A stretch of DNA of 60,318 bases from Geobacillus proteiniphilus. Lineage in GTDB: Bacteria > Bacillota > Bacilli > Bacillales > Anoxybacillaceae. The stretch lies in NCBI RefSeq assembly GCF_001908025.1, contig NZ_MQMG01000014.1, positions 1 to 60,318 of the forward strand. The letters run 5' to 3'. The position numbers and the translations under genes are program-made. Positions 34,953 to 44,841 of this stretch are shown in pieces. Position 1 is the first letter of the stretch. The number at the start of each line of letters is the position of its first letter. The notes under the pieces were generated by a model. The model made no database searches and had not been told where the DNA came from. It was given only the letters and a program-made list of their open reading frames with translations.

Positions 34953-35514
34953 AGTGAAGAACTCCTTGATCAGTAATAATGAATTTCACCGGCACATCAT
35001 GCTCCTCGGTCGGAATGTCGTCCATCACTTGAAAGGAGTAAGCCAGCGCTGCCGTCACCGCCGAAGCTCCCGGCAAATATCGGTCGTAATACCCGCCGCC
35101 ATAGCCGATCCGGTAGCCGGTTTTGGCAAAACAGACCCCCGGGACAATGATGAGATCAAACTCATCGCGGTCGATCGGCGTTGTTTGTTTTTCAATCGGC
35201 TCAAACAATCCGGCGTACGCTTTTTCGAGCTGGGCAAACGACGCGAGCCGCCGAAAGGACATCGTTTTCGCCCTTGGATCGCATTTCGGGACGCCGATCG
35301 TTTTTCCTTCCCGCCACGCCTGTTCAATGATCGGCAAGGTGTTGACTTCCGTCTCTCTCGACACCGTCATGGCGATCGTCCGCGCCGTTTGCCATAATGG
35401 CCACCGATATAAATGAGCGGCGATTTGCCGATCGTACATCTCTTTTTCTGCCGCTTTAAGCTGCCGAAGCTGATTCAACATGCGCTGGCGCCATTCCTGT
35501 TTGCCGTCCATCAT
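34942..35514 (-). CDS. yqgN: 5-formyltetrahydrofolate cyclo-ligase
   Basis: A 190-residue enzyme that converts 5-formyl-THF to 5,10-methenyl-THF using ATP. Motifs are TIAMTVSRETEVNTLPIIEQAW near 45, the substrate loop EFDLIIVPGVCFAKTGYRIGYGGGYYDRYL near 115-145, and Arg/Lys residues of the KTIGVPKCD segment. Two adjacent ATG codons (35514, 35511) follow AGGAAGGGG, so the first residue is uncertain. It forms a pair with the DUF92 gene and ties in with folate use by the glycine cleavage system. Confidence 0.92.
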   Translation of the reverse strand: MMDGKQEWRQRMLNQLRQLKAAEKEMYDRQIAAHLYRWPLWQTARTIAMTVSRETEVNTLPIIEQAWREGKTIGVPKCDPRAKTMSFRRLASFAQLEKAYAGLFEPIEKQTTPIDRDEFDLIIVPGVCFAKTGYRIGYGGGYYDRYLPGASAVTAALAYSFQVMDDIPTEEHDVPVKFIITDQGVLHCER

Positions 35515-35567
35515 CTTCCCCTTCCTCCCATAAAGATAAAAAGCAGCAGGAATCATCTTCCCACTGC

Positions 35568-35717
35568 TTACTTCGTTTCGCGGTGCAACGTGACTTTGCG
35601 ATCGCGCGGGCAATATTTTTTCAATTCCAAACGCTCTGGGTTGTTGCGTTTATTTTTCGATGTAATATAGTTGCGTTCGCCGCATTCTGTGCATGCCAAT
35701 GTAATGTTCACGCGCAT
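35568..35717 (-). CDS. rpmG: 50S ribosomal protein L33
   Basis: A 49-residue protein, [19 protein letters not shown]...[16 protein letters not shown], nearly identical to B. subtilis RpmGA. Only CTEC and a single later Cys are present, so it lacks one of the four Cys of zinc-binding L33 paralogues. That form is typical of the one not repressed by Zur. GGAGGG precedes the ATG. Confidence 0.95.
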   Translation of the reverse strand: MRVNITLACTECGERNYITSKNKRNNPERLELKKYCPRDRKVTLHRETK

Positions 35718-35876
35718 CTTTTTTCCCTCCAAACGAGCTTTATACTTTATATATAATCAGACCTTTCTATGATACCATTTTTCTTCGGCGATTTCCACCT
35801 CTAAATTTCATCTTTGTTCAATAAGAGCGCCACAAGCAGAGAATGATATGGTATAGTGAAAAGGGGAGGGATGCAC

Positions 35877-36227
35877 GTGGTGGAATATGCGATCATCGCT
35901 TTGGCAGCTCTAGCCATTATTTTTCTTGTTATTTCCTTTTTTGCTAAGGATGAACTGAAACCGCTCGAAGAACAAATCGATCATTTGACCGTTTCACTGG
36001 CGCAGGAAACGTACCAGATCAAAAAGCGGTTGCAAGTCATCGAGGAGGAGCTCCTCATCCCTGAGCGACAACGCTCAGCTTCGCCGCGGCGCAGCGGATC
36101 GTTGTCGCCGGACGATCGGCGCATCTTGTTTTTGCATAAACAAGGATTCCCGCTCGAAGACATTGCCCGCGAGACGGGGCTGACCGTTGCGGAAGTCGAA
36201 CGGGCGGTAAGGAGATTGCGCCGATGA
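35877..36227 (+). CDS. Membrane-anchored protein with C-terminal helix-turn-helix (DUF6115/SwrB-like)
   Basis: About 116 residues: an N-terminal transmembrane helix (AIIALAALAIIFLVISFF), a coiled-coil linker (LEEQIDHLTVSLAQETYQIKKRLQVIEEELL), and a C-terminal helix-turn-helix-like module (ILFLHKQGFPLEDIARETGLTVAEVERAVRRLR). This layout resembles SwrB/DUF6115 proteins, but I cannot confirm homology. A GTG at 35877 has better spacing from GGGGAGGG than the ATG at 35871. Its stop overlaps the next start (ATGA). Confidence 0.65.
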   Translation: MVEYAIIALAALAIIFLVISFFAKDELKPLEEQIDHLTVSLAQETYQIKKRLQVIEEELLIPERQRSASPRRSGSLSPDDRRILFLHKQGFPLEDIARETGLTVAEVERAVRRLRR

Positions 36228-36673
36228 ACAAGCGATCGATGCGTTCGTTTGCCCTCGGGTTGCTTGTATCGACAGCGCTGATCGGCGCCTCGTATTACGC
36301 TTCGCCCCCAGCTGCACCGACGGAAGCGGAAGTCAAGGCGTTCCTCAAACAGCATGGGCTCGTCGCCGTGGCGAAAGAGGAATACGACAAGCTTCGCAGC
36401 GCTCAGCCGAACGCCGCTTCGAAAGCGCCGGCCAAGGAGATGTCCGAACCATCAGTGCAAACCGTTTACGTATATCGACTCGTTATTAAGAAAGGAGATA
36501 CGCCAGAGACATTTGCCCGCGAACTTGAAGAGGCTGGCATCGTTCAAAGCGCCCGCGCCTTCAACGACTACTTGGAACAACATGGGCTGACGCGCTCCAT
36601 CCGCCCCGGCGTCTACAACGTGCGGAGCGATATGGACTACGCAGCGATCGGCCGTTTGATTGCCGAACCATAA
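36224..36673 (+). CDS. Secreted/membrane protein with MltG-like LysM subdomain only
   Basis: A 149-residue protein with an N-terminal signal anchor (FALGLLVSTALIGASYYAS). The C-terminal domain (about 80-149: VIKKGDTPETFARELEEAG... GVYNVRSDMDYAAIGRLIAEP) matches the LysM-like entry domain of the lytic transglycosylase MltG (YceG). The catalytic domain is absent, as in other short Bacillaceae proteins. Perhaps it binds nascent glycan at the membrane; this is inference. Translationally coupled to the gene before and followed by a strong terminator. Confidence 0.72.
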   Translation: MNKRSMRSFALGLLVSTALIGASYYASPPAAPTEAEVKAFLKQHGLVAVAKEEYDKLRSAQPNAASKAPAKEMSEPSVQTVYVYRLVIKKGDTPETFARELEEAGIVQSARAFNDYLEQHGLTRSIRPGVYNVRSDMDYAAIGRLIAEP

Positions 36674-36679
36674 CGAAAG

Positions 36680-36716
36680 AAGGTGTCCCTCCCAAAGGAC
36701 CGGGACACCTTTTCTT
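36680..36716 (+). terminator. Terminator after the MltG-like gene
   Basis: AAGGTGTCCC and GGGACACCTT stem followed by TTTCTT. Confidence 0.8.
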
Positions 36717-36819
36717 ATGGCCGTGTCTGCGCATCAAACAGCCGTTTTTTTGAAAGAAACACACCTTTTTTGAAACGAACTCTTTGTCTGTCGTTGCCGA
36801 CGCAGCCCGGCCGCTTTTA

Positions 36820-37638
36820 TCATCCGAACCGCCCGGCGATATAATCCGCCGTCCGCTGATCAGCTGGACGAGAAAACAACGTTTTTGTCTCGCCGTACTC
36901 AATCACTTCTCCGTTTAAGAAAAACGCCGTCCGATCGGAAATGCGAGCCGCCTGCTGCATATTATGCGTGACAATGATGATGCTGTATTTTGTTTTCAGC
37001 TCGCCCATCAACTCCTCGACCTTCGCTGTCGAAATCGGATCGAGCGCTGATGTCGGTTCATCCATTAAAATGACATCCGGCTCGACGGCCAAACAGCGGG
37101 CGATGCACAGCCGCTGCTGTTGGCCGCCCGATAAACCGAGGGCATTTTCATGAAGCCGATCTTTGACTTCCTCCCAGAGCGCCGCTTGTCGCAAGCTTTT
37201 TTCGACGATCTCATCGAGCCGCCGCCGGTCGCGGATCCCATGAATGCGCGGTCCATAGGCGACGTTGTCATAAATCGACTTTGGAAACGGGTTGGGCTTT
37301 TGAAACACCATGCCCACTTGCGTCCGCAGCTGTTCAACAGGGTATGACGTGTCAAAAATGCGGCGGCCGCGATACAAAATCTCCCCTTCGAGCCGGACGT
37401 TTGGAATGAGCTCGATCATTCGATTGAGCGTTTTGATATAGGTTGACTTGCCGCATCCTGACGGGCCGATAATCGCTGTAATCTCGCGTTCGTAAAAGGA
37501 CAGGTGAATATGTTTTAACGCATGATGCTCGCCGTACCATACGTTCAGTCCATTCGTTTCGTAAACGACCTCTTTTTTCACCAACTGGGCCGAAGGAATG
37601 TCCTCTTTTCGGCGCTCCACCACCGCCATCGTACTCAT
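36820..37638 (-). CDS. pstB: Phosphate ABC transporter ATP-binding protein
   Basis: A 272-residue ATPase for high-affinity phosphate import, working with PstA and PstC. Walker A is [13 protein letters not shown] near residue 60, the signature [17 protein letters not shown] near 170, Walker [14 protein letters not shown] near 190. Start at 37638 follows AAAGGAG. It is separated from pstSCA by about 7 kb and five unrelated genes, but carries its own PhoP-type site upstream. B. subtilis has two adjacent pstB copies next to pstA; only one is seen here. Confidence 0.95.
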   Translation of the reverse strand: MSTMAVVERRKEDIPSAQLVKKEVVYETNGLNVWYGEHHALKHIHLSFYEREITAIIGPSGCGKSTYIKTLNRMIELIPNVRLEGEILYRGRRIFDTSYPVEQLRTQVGMVFQKPNPFPKSIYDNVAYGPRIHGIRDRRRLDEIVEKSLRQAALWEEVKDRLHENALGLSGGQQQRLCIARCLAVEPDVILMDEPTSALDPISTAKVEELMGELKTKYSIIIVTHNMQQAARISDRTAFFLNGEVIEYGETKTLFSRPADQRTADYIAGRFG

Positions 37639-37721
37639 CGGCGTGACTCCTTTCATTTCCTTCCGCCCTCACTGGCAGCGGAAGATCGATGTTTCCTCTA
37701 TATATGAGCATACAAAACGAT

Positions 37722-37760
37722 CGTTAACGCTGTGTGGACGGTATGTAAAGTTTTTGTAAA
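37722..37760 (-). promoter_or_regulatory. PhoP box of pstB (four half sites)
   Basis: On the minus strand TTTACA, TTTACA, TCCACA and TTAACG start exactly 11 bp apart (plus-strand positions 37755, 37744, 37733, 37722). The PhoP consensus is TT(A/T/C)ACA repeated with about 5-bp spacers. The site lies 84-122 bp before the pstB start. Confidence 0.85.
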
Positions 37761-37790
37761 CGAACATATTTTTTTGCAAGCGCAAAAAAG

Positions 37791-37810
37791 AGGCGCCCGT
37801 TCAGGCGCCT
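37791..37810 (-). terminator. Terminator of pbpA
   Basis: AGGCGCC and GGCGCCT stem; the minus strand continues with CTTTTTTGCG. Confidence 0.65.
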
Positions 37811-37816
37811 TTCATG

Positions 37817-39931
37817 TCAGCGCGCATCGGCGGCCTCCGCGCCGCCTTGCGCATCAAAGCTGCTCCCGCCTCCGGCCGCCCGCTTCGCTTTCAATTCAAA
37901 ATAGGCGTCCAAAATGCGGCGGCCGATCCGGTCATTGATTCCGTCGCTCTCCCCTTGCGTCGCCCACGGGACGACAACGGCGAACGACACTTCTGGATCG
38001 TTGTACGGCGCATAGCCAACGAGCGTCAAGTTGTACGTTGGATCATTCCGTCGGCTTTGGATCGGCCCATCGTAAAACGCCTCTGCCGTCCCCGTTTTGC
38101 CGGCCGGCTTGTACGAAGCACTCGCAAAGTACGAATACGCCGTTCCGCCCGGCTCTTGCATCACACGGCGGAATCCTTCTTGCACCCGCTTGATGTATTC
38201 CGTCTTCATATCGATCCGGTTTAGCACGACCGGCTCGAACCGTTTCATGATCCGGCCAGGCTTTTTTCCGTCAGCCGACGGCTCACGAATTTCTTTGACA
38301 AGCTGCGGCTTCATCCGATAGCCGCCGTTGGCGATCGTCGAGACGTATTGCGCCAGCTGCATCGGCGTATACATATCGTATTGGCCGATGGCTAAGTCAA
38401 GCAAAAACCCGCCGCGCGTGCTCTGGCCTTGGAAGCCGCCGAGTTCGTTCGGCAAATCGATGCCCGTTTTCACGCCAAGGCCGAATTGGCTGAAATAGTG
38501 GCGAATCGTCGTAAACGCCTCTGGATTGATGCGAAGCGGCGCGTGCGGACGATACACACCGCCCCCGATGGCGATCGCCGTTTTGAACATATAGACGTTC
38601 GACGACTGCTTGAGCGCCGTCAGCTCGTTGATCGTCCCCATCGTCTTCCATGATTTTTTCACCGGGGTTCCTTTAATATACAGCGGCTCGTCCTTAATAT
38701 ACGTATTCGGATGAAGCACCCCTGTTTGAAAGCCGGTGAGAACAGTCGCCCCTTTCACCGCCGATCCCATCGCATAGGCGGACGTGATGTTGCCGATGGC
38801 AAAGTCGACAAATTTGCCGTCTTGAAGAAGCTTGCCGGCCATCGCCAACACTTCGCCCGTCTTCGGATTCATCATGACGACAAACGCCCGGTCCAAGAGC
38901 GGCGACCGGCCTTTGCGCTTCGTCGCCAAAATCTCTTGTTGAATGATTTGCTCAACCTTTTGCTGGAGCTCGGCATCAATGGTCAACACGAGGTCTTTGC
39001 CGCGCTCGCCTGGGTACACTTGCTCAACCGAGATGACGTTGCCCGATTTGTCGACAACGTTTTTCACTTTTGCCTTTTTGCCGTGCAGCACTTCTTCATA
39101 CTGCATCTCCAAATAGCTTTTGCCGACGCGGTCATTGCGGCTGTAATCGCGGGCTAAAAAGTAATCGAGCCGTTCGCGCGGGACGCCTTCGTCTTCTTCA
39201 GTCACACTGCCGAGCACAGAGCGGAATGTGTTGTCATAGACGTATTTCCGGTCCCAATCCACCGTCGTATTGACGCCGGGCAGCTCGCTCAAATGCTCGC
39301 TGACGACCGCATATTCGCGGTCGGTCACTCCTTTGCTTTTGACCGTCTGTGGCGTCAAGGCGTAGCCGCTTTCCATCTCATGTTTAATGGCGATCACTTC
39401 AAGCTCCGCTTTCGAAATTTGCGCCAAATCTTGCTTCGTGATGCGATCGAGCGTCCACTCGTACACTTTTTTGTCGATCTCTTTTTGCGTCAATCCTTGA
39501 TCAGCGAGCTTTTTCCGTTCTTGTTCGCTCACCTTCTGTTTCGCTTCTTTCGGATGCGTTAAAATCCAATAATCTTTCATATCGCGCTCAGTCACTTTTT
39601 TCTCAGCATCGGGAATGTCGATGTATTGAGCAAGTTTCCTTGCTATGTCCAATATTTCTTCCGGCTGTGTCGTTTTTGAGCGCGTGTACATAATCGCCTT
39701 TTGTGGTGTGTTGTCGACGATCACGCGGCCGAACCGATCGTAAATTTTGCCGCGCGGCACCGGCGTGCTGACGATTTCATCCTGCGTCCGCTCCACTTCG
39801 CGCCGATAATCTTCACCATAGACGATCTGTACGACGCCAAGGCGCAAAATCAGCGCTGAAAACAGCAAAAAAACAAAGAAAAACAAAATGTTTAACCGAA
39901 TCGGCACTTGCGCCCGCTTTTTCCGTTTCAT
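37817..39931 (-). CDS. pbpA: Penicillin-binding protein 2 (class B transpeptidase PbpA)
   Basis: A 704-residue peptidoglycan transpeptidase of the elongation machinery. It has an N-terminal membrane anchor (about 10-32), a dimerisation domain with RGKIYDRFGRVI near 60, and the transpeptidase domain (about 330-690). Active-site Ser is in GSAVKG near 390 (SxxK), the second motif is SSN in LKQSSNVYMF near 440, and the third KTGT in PAGKTGTAEAF near 615. In B. subtilis PbpA (PBP2A) acts in rod-shape cell-wall growth. A short Ala/Gly-rich tail ends the protein. Upstream gene yqgE is on the same strand, 71 bp away. Confidence 0.93.
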   Translation of the reverse strand: MKRKKRAQVPIRLNILFFFVFLLFSALILRLGVVQIVYGEDYRREVERTQDEIVSTPVPRGKIYDRFGRVIVDNTPQKAIMYTRSKTTQPEEILDIARKLAQYIDIPDAEKKVTERDMKDYWILTHPKEAKQKVSEQERKKLADQGLTQKEIDKKVYEWTLDRITKQDLAQISKAELEVIAIKHEMESGYALTPQTVKSKGVTDREYAVVSEHLSELPGVNTTVDWDRKYVYDNTFRSVLGSVTEEDEGVPRERLDYFLARDYSRNDRVGKSYLEMQYEEVLHGKKAKVKNVVDKSGNVISVEQVYPGERGKDLVLTIDAELQQKVEQIIQQEILATKRKGRSPLLDRAFVVMMNPKTGEVLAMAGKLLQDGKFVDFAIGNITSAYAMGSAVKGATVLTGFQTGVLHPNTYIKDEPLYIKGTPVKKSWKTMGTINELTALKQSSNVYMFKTAIAIGGGVYRPHAPLRINPEAFTTIRHYFSQFGLGVKTGIDLPNELGGFQGQSTRGGFLLDLAIGQYDMYTPMQLAQYVSTIANGGYRMKPQLVKEIREPSADGKKPGRIMKRFEPVVLNRIDMKTEYIKRVQEGFRRVMQEPGGTAYSYFASASYKPAGKTGTAEAFYDGPIQSRRNDPTYNLTLVGYAPYNDPEVSFAVVVPWATQGESDGINDRIGRRILDAYFELKAKRAAGGGSSFDAQGGAEAADAR

Positions 39932-40002
39932 CCCCCGGTCCTCCTTCCCTCCCCCTATTGTAAAAGAAAAAGGCGGGCATGGCTAGGGAAAAACTTGGCC
40001 CC

Positions 40003-41295
40003 TCACACCGGCGAACGGCCTCGTTCGCCGGCCAGTTTCGGCCGAAGCAAAAGCCGCTCGCGCTGATCGCGCTCCGAACGGCCATCGGTAAAGCGAATGC
40101 GGCGGACAAACCAATAAATCACCAAATGCCCGGCTCCGCACACAAACATAAGCACCCGAATGCCAGCCTCTTCGCCAAAGAGCGCCACAGCCGTCAAAAA
40201 GGCTAAAATCGACACCACCCGTCCGGCGTTTAAAAACAATTCGCGGACAACGATGTATTCGACGCGCGCCTCGGCCGATTTCCAGCTCTTCCCGATGACG
40301 TCAAACGTCAAGGAGGAATACGGAACAAGCAGCAATGGATACGCAATGGCGATCGTGATGGCATAAAGAATGAGGCGCGGATAGGTCGGATGAAAAACGA
40401 TCAAAAAAATCGCCCCATATAGCAGCGCTCCCCCAAATAGAATGGCTTTCATCCGATATTCACGCTTGATCAGCCGGGAGACGGCATAATAGGCGACAAA
40501 CGATGTAAACGAGTTGACAAGCCCGAATTTGCCGAGCGCCCATTCACTTCCAGAAGTGACATACACAAGCACGGAAATGATAAACACAAACGTGCCTTCG
40601 CGCAATCCTTGAAAAAAGTGGGCATTCGTAATGAGCCGCCAGTTCCGGTTTTCATTCCTCTCCTTTAAAATGCGGACGAACAAATATTTCCCCGCGGCCT
40701 CGCGGCGCTTCAAGAAAAAGCTGAGCAGCACAGCAACAAGAAACAAGCCGAGCGACAGCGAGAAAACGAACGTATACCCTTTCGCTCCATGAAGCGACGA
40801 GATGATATAACCGGCGGCAATCGGCCCGATCATGCCGGCGGATGAGGTCAACACCCCGAAAAAACCGTTAAAAAAGTCGCGCGTCTCCGGTTCGGTAATT
40901 TCAAATGTCAACACGTTAAACGCCAGCCAATAAAAACCATAGCCGACGCCGAGCAGCGCGCCGAGAAAAAGCAAATATTGATGGGCGCGAGAGCCGACCA
41001 ATAAAACGGTGACAAAAAAAACGGCTAAACACGACACGCCAAGCCGCAAAATGAGAATACGGTCAATTTGTTTTGCCAGCCGGCCGGCGAAAATAAACGT
41101 CAGCGGCTGCATCGTGACAATCGCCAAATTGTATAGCGCCAAGTCGCGGAAATCGCCGGTCTGTTTCCATAAATAAATGTTGACAAACGTGTTCGACAGG
41201 GAAACACCGAGCGCGTAAAACCCACCGATGCAAAGCAAAAGCAACAAATCGCGGTTCACTTGTTCTTGGCCGGTTAGTTTTTGGAAAAATGCCAT
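40003..41295 (-). CDS. yqgE: Major facilitator superfamily transporter YqgE
   Basis: A 430-residue protein with about 12 hydrophobic helices (first near 17-37, last near 375-400) and an MFS-type cytoplasmic loop (FAGRLAKQIDRILILRLG near 70). The substrate is unknown. AAGGGGAG precedes the ATG. Between sodA and pbpA as in B. subtilis. Confidence 0.87.
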   Translation of the reverse strand: MAFFQKLTGQEQVNRDLLLLLCIGGFYALGVSLSNTFVNIYLWKQTGDFRDLALYNLAIVTMQPLTFIFAGRLAKQIDRILILRLGVSCLAVFFVTVLLVGSRAHQYLLFLGALLGVGYGFYWLAFNVLTFEITEPETRDFFNGFFGVLTSSAGMIGPIAAGYIISSLHGAKGYTFVFSLSLGLFLVAVLLSFFLKRREAAGKYLFVRILKERNENRNWRLITNAHFFQGLREGTFVFIISVLVYVTSGSEWALGKFGLVNSFTSFVAYYAVSRLIKREYRMKAILFGGALLYGAIFLIVFHPTYPRLILYAITIAIAYPLLLVPYSSLTFDVIGKSWKSAEARVEYIVVRELFLNAGRVVSILAFLTAVALFGEEAGIRVLMFVCGAGHLVIYWFVRRIRFTDGRSERDQRERLLLRPKLAGERGRSPV

Positions 41296-41400
41296 TGCAA
41301 ACTCCCCTTTTCATCTATCCGGTAGTGTGGCCATTTCCGCTATGGCTATGCACCCGGCACGAAGAAAACCGCTTCCTTTGCCTGCACCCTCCATCGCTAA

Positions 41401-41436
41401 AAAAAGCGGGGCGTTTTGTTTCGCCCCGCTTTTTTG
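41401..41436. terminator. Terminator of sodA, usable on both strands
   Basis: AAAAAGCGGGGCG and CGCCCCGCTTTTT form a long stem. Confidence 0.88.
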
Positions 41437-41437
41437 A

Positions 41438-42052
41438 TTACTTCGCTTTCGCTTCGCTGTACCGTTTCGCCACTTCGTCCCAGTTGACAATGTTCCAGAA
41501 TGCGGCAATGTATTCCGGACGGCGGTTTTGGTATTTCAAGTAGTACGCATGCTCCCAAACGTCCAAGCCGAGAATCGGCGTTTTGCCTTCCATGATCGGC
41601 GAGTCTTGGTTCGGCGTGCTCGTAATTTCCAGCTCGCCGTTGTTCACGACAAGCCATGCCCAGCCAGAACCGAAACGGCCGGCCGCTGCTTTCGAAAACT
41701 CGTCTTTAAACGCGGCGAAGCTGCCGAATTTTTTGTTGATCGCCTCAGCCAGCTCACCCGTCGGCTCACCGCCGCCGTTTGGCGACAAAATCGTCCAGAA
41801 AAGCGAGTGGTTCGCATGACCGCCGCCGTTGTTGCGCACCGCCGTACGAATGCTTTCCGGAAGGGCTTCCAAATTGCTGAGCAATTCTTCGAGCGATTTG
41901 TTTTGCAAATCCGGATGCCCTTCAAGCGCCGCATTCAAATTCGTGACGTATGTGTTATGGTGCTTCGTGTGGTGAATGTTCATCGTTTCTTTGTCAATGT
42001 GCGGCTCAAGCGCATCGTACGGATACGGCAATGCTGGCAATTCAAATGGCAT
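41438..42052 (-). CDS. sodA: Superoxide dismutase (Mn)
   Basis: A 204-residue enzyme that dismutates superoxide in the cytoplasm. Metal ligands are His in [12 protein letters not shown] near residue 27, His in [13 protein letters not shown] near 82, and Asp and His in [16 protein letters not shown] near 164-168. The Gly-Gly-Gly-His context and the GSGWAWLVV stretch are those of the Mn form. GGAGGAGATCGG precedes the ATG. Monocistronic. Confidence 0.96.
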   Translation of the reverse strand: MPFELPALPYPYDALEPHIDKETMNIHHTKHHNTYVTNLNAALEGHPDLQNKSLEELLSNLEALPESIRTAVRNNGGGHANHSLFWTILSPNGGGEPTGELAEAINKKFGSFAAFKDEFSKAAAGRFGSGWAWLVVNNGELEITSTPNQDSPIMEGKTPILGLDVWEHAYYLKYQNRRPEYIAAFWNIVNWDEVAKRYSEAKAK

Positions 42053-42254
42053 ACCGATCTCCTCCTTTTTGGTTTATGTACACGAACGCCAAAGCGTCCG
42101 TTTGAGATTAGCTTACCAAAGTTGGCACATTGTTTCAATCGATTTGTTTGTCCTCCCTTTTTGTTTACATATTTTCAACACACCGTTGACCGTTTCTTCA
42201 TAATGGCAAGTTATAGTATAAAGTAGCTTCCAGTTAAGGGGGAACTCAGCGAAA

Positions 42255-43934
42255 ATGGAAACGAAACGATCAGGTTCTTTATGGAACGCCTTTCGACTTG
42301 AGACAATTGTCATGATGGCCATGGTGCTCACAACGACGTTGTCGGCCCTTGTCATCACCTCAATCGGCTATATTCAAGGGCGCCATTCAGCTATTCAGTC
42401 GATCCAACAACAATTGCAACTATCAAGCGAAACCATGGTTGAAAAAATTTCCATTTTAAAGGCTACAACGACCAATGAAGCATTTTCTCAAAAACTGAAC
42501 TACTCATTGACCTTAAATGAACGGAAATTCCATGCCTTACACCTTCATCCGGTGCAATTGATTTTAACGAAAACGGGAAAGACGGTGGCGAAACGGCCAT
42601 CCTCGCCCAACCAAACACTGCCCGAACAGGTCGTGCGCGATATATTGAAAAAGAAGCAAGGGGTTTTGCATACAGACCAATGGCTGGCCGCATTTTCCAG
42701 TTCAAGCGATTTGCAAGGAGCGGTCTACATGATCGCCATTCCGGAAAAGGATTATTTGTGGCCGCTTTTGAAACAGCAAGCAGCAAACTTGGCAGGGTCT
42801 GTTGCCGCCATCTTGACCGTATGCCTGGCCGGATGGAGGATCATCCGCCGCGCCACCCGCCCCATTGCTTGGCTCCAGCAAGCCATGGAACGGCTTGGAT
42901 CTGGCGATTGGCGGTCGCGCATCGAATTGCATGCAGCGACAAAAGATATTCTCGCCCTCGCCGATGGGTTCCATCAGATGTCCAGCAATTTGGCCGTTCT
43001 TATCGAACATATGCGCTTCAGCTCCGAGCAAATCGCAGCGGCTACCAACATTTTAAACCAAACATCCTCTGAGACAACAGCGGCTTCTGAACAAATCGCA
43101 GCGGCGGTGGCAGACACGGCGTACGGGGCAGAGCAACAAGCGCGCAAATCGGCTGACATCGCCTCTTTTTTTCAACAACTGGCAGATGAAATGGAACAAA
43201 TGTCCTTTCGAATGGAGGAAGCCCGTCGTTCCACAGAACAAGCCCATTCCCAAGCGGAAAGCGGCAACCGGCTTGTTCAACGGGCAAGCAGCGACATGGC
43301 TTACCTGCAACAATCCATTGCGAAAACGATGTACACAATCGATGCATTGAAAGACCATTCGCGCCATATTGCCAGCATTCTGTCACTAATCGGAAACATC
43401 GCTGAACAAACGAACTTGCTCGCCCTAAACGCTGCCATTGAAGCAGCCAAAGCAGGGGAGCATGGCCGGGGGTTCTCAGTTGTTGCGAAAGAAATCCGGG
43501 CGCTGTCGGCGCAAACAGGACAAGCGTTGGCACAAATTCAATCCATTGTCCAAGATGTGCAAAGCCAAATCGAGGCCGCGGTTCAATCGATGAAAGCAAG
43601 CGCAAAACAACTCGATGAAACGAAAAAAACGTTCACGGAAAGCCAACAAGCCTTTGAAGAAATCACCACAATGGTGTCGCATTCATCCGCACATACGCTG
43701 CAAATTTCAGAACAATTCGCCGCCATTGAGCGGCAAATCAGCGAAATGCGTGAACATATCGCAGGGATTGCCACCGTTGCCCAACAGATTGCTTCGTCGA
43801 TGGAGCAAATTTCGAATTTTACCGACGGCCAGCACAATGCCATGGCTGCCATTCGTTCCGAAGCCGATGCACTAAATGAACGGGTGTTGCAATGGCGCGC
43901 CTTGCTTGAAACCTTTCATTTGCCTTCTGACTAA
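42255..43934 (+). CDS. Methyl-accepting chemotaxis protein
   Basis: A 559-residue receptor. Membrane helices lie at about 18-40 and 172-193; the external sensory part between them (about 41-171) is short and cache-like, ligand unknown. A HAMP linker (about 194-250, [18 protein letters not shown]) leads to a long coiled signalling domain whose tip is [24 protein letters not shown] near 380-403, the kinase contact region. GGGGGAACTC precedes the ATG. It occupies the place of yqgC in B. subtilis, so it is a replacement or insertion. Confidence 0.92.
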   Translation: METKRSGSLWNAFRLETIVMMAMVLTTTLSALVITSIGYIQGRHSAIQSIQQQLQLSSETMVEKISILKATTTNEAFSQKLNYSLTLNERKFHALHLHPVQLILTKTGKTVAKRPSSPNQTLPEQVVRDILKKKQGVLHTDQWLAAFSSSSDLQGAVYMIAIPEKDYLWPLLKQQAANLAGSVAAILTVCLAGWRIIRRATRPIAWLQQAMERLGSGDWRSRIELHAATKDILALADGFHQMSSNLAVLIEHMRFSSEQIAAATNILNQTSSETTAASEQIAAAVADTAYGAEQQARKSADIASFFQQLADEMEQMSFRMEEARRSTEQAHSQAESGNRLVQRASSDMAYLQQSIAKTMYTIDALKDHSRHIASILSLIGNIAEQTNLLALNAAIEAAKAGEHGRGFSVVAKEIRALSAQTGQALAQIQSIVQDVQSQIEAAVQSMKASAKQLDETKKTFTESQQAFEEITTMVSHSSAHTLQISEQFAAIERQISEMREHIAGIATVAQQIASSMEQISNFTDGQHNAMAAIRSEADALNERVLQWRALLETFHLPSD

Positions 43935-43957
43935 AGCGGGAAGATGCCCGCTTTTTT
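43933..43957 (+). terminator. Terminator of the chemoreceptor gene
   Basis: AAAGCGGG and CCCGCTTT stem followed by TTTTC. Confidence 0.75.
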
Positions 43958-44029
43958 CTTCGTCCCAAGTTGAATTCTTCCTCTTTCCCGGCTACAATGG
44001 AAAAGGAGACAAAGAAAGGTGTGTCTGCG

Positions 44030-44803
44030 ATGAACGTATTCGTCCAGCTGTGGAAAAGCTTATATTCTCCGAAAGACATCGCCCGCTTTCGATTTCAGGG
44101 AATTGGGAAAACGATCGGTTATTTGTTTTTGCTGACTTTGCTGTCCATTCTTCCGACGTTTTACTATGTCTCCTCGTCTCTCACTGAAGGCATCCGCACA
44201 ACGAGCGCCTTATTGAATAACGAGTTGCCGCCGTTTTCGATTGAAAACGGCGAACTTCACTCGGAGGCGGCCACGCCGATTCATATTGATCAAGGCGGAT
44301 TTACGATCATTTTTGACAGCACCGGCAAAGTGACGAGTGAGAAAGTCGAGCAGTTTCCGAACGCCATCGCGCTCTTGAAGCATGAAGCCGTGCTCGTCGC
44401 CGGCCATCAGGCGCAGCATTACAGCTATGCCACGTTTCCGGATGTGACCATTACCGACGAAGACGTTCGCGCGTTCATCGCCGGTCTTCAGTCGCTTCTC
44501 CCTGTCCTCATCCCGCTTTTTGGGCTCGTTTTATACGTGCTCGCCTGCGCCGGGAAATTCATCAGCGTGTGCATCTTTGCCTTTTTCGGCCTGATTCTTG
44601 CCGGCGTGCTCGACAAAACGTTGCGCTACCGCCATACATGGGTGATGTCGGCTTACGCCATTACGCTGTCGACCGTCTTTTTCACCGTGATGGAAACGGT
44701 GCAAGCGGTCGTGCCCTACGGCGCGTTGATCCATTGGTTCGTTTCGCTTGTCGTCCTCTTTTTGGCAGTCAAGGAAGTGCCATCAGCCAAACGGGAAATA
44801 TAA
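44030..44803 (+). CDS. yqgB: DUF1189 family membrane protein YqgB
   Basis: A 257-residue protein beginning MNVFVQLWKSLYSPKDIARFRFQGIGKTI, the DUF1189 signature. One N-terminal membrane helix, an extracellular-type middle part (about 55-155), and three or four C-terminal helices (from about 165). Function unknown. AGAAAGGTG precedes the ATG. Between sodA and yqfZ in B. subtilis; here followed by the relocated pstSCA genes. Confidence 0.82.
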   Translation: MNVFVQLWKSLYSPKDIARFRFQGIGKTIGYLFLLTLLSILPTFYYVSSSLTEGIRTTSALLNNELPPFSIENGELHSEAATPIHIDQGGFTIIFDSTGKVTSEKVEQFPNAIALLKHEAVLVAGHQAQHYSYATFPDVTITDEDVRAFIAGLQSLLPVLIPLFGLVLYVLACAGKFISVCIFAFFGLILAGVLDKTLRYRHTWVMSAYAITLSTVFFTVMETVQAVVPYGALIHWFVSLVVLFLAVKEVPSAKREI

Positions 44804-44837
44804 AAAAGCTGCCTGTTGATGCAGGACAGCTTTTTTT
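44804..44837. terminator. Terminator between yqgB and pstA (convergent)
   Basis: AAAAAGCTGCCTG, short loop, CAGGACAGCTTTTTT; T runs on both strands. Confidence 0.85.
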
Positions 44838-44841
44838 GTGC

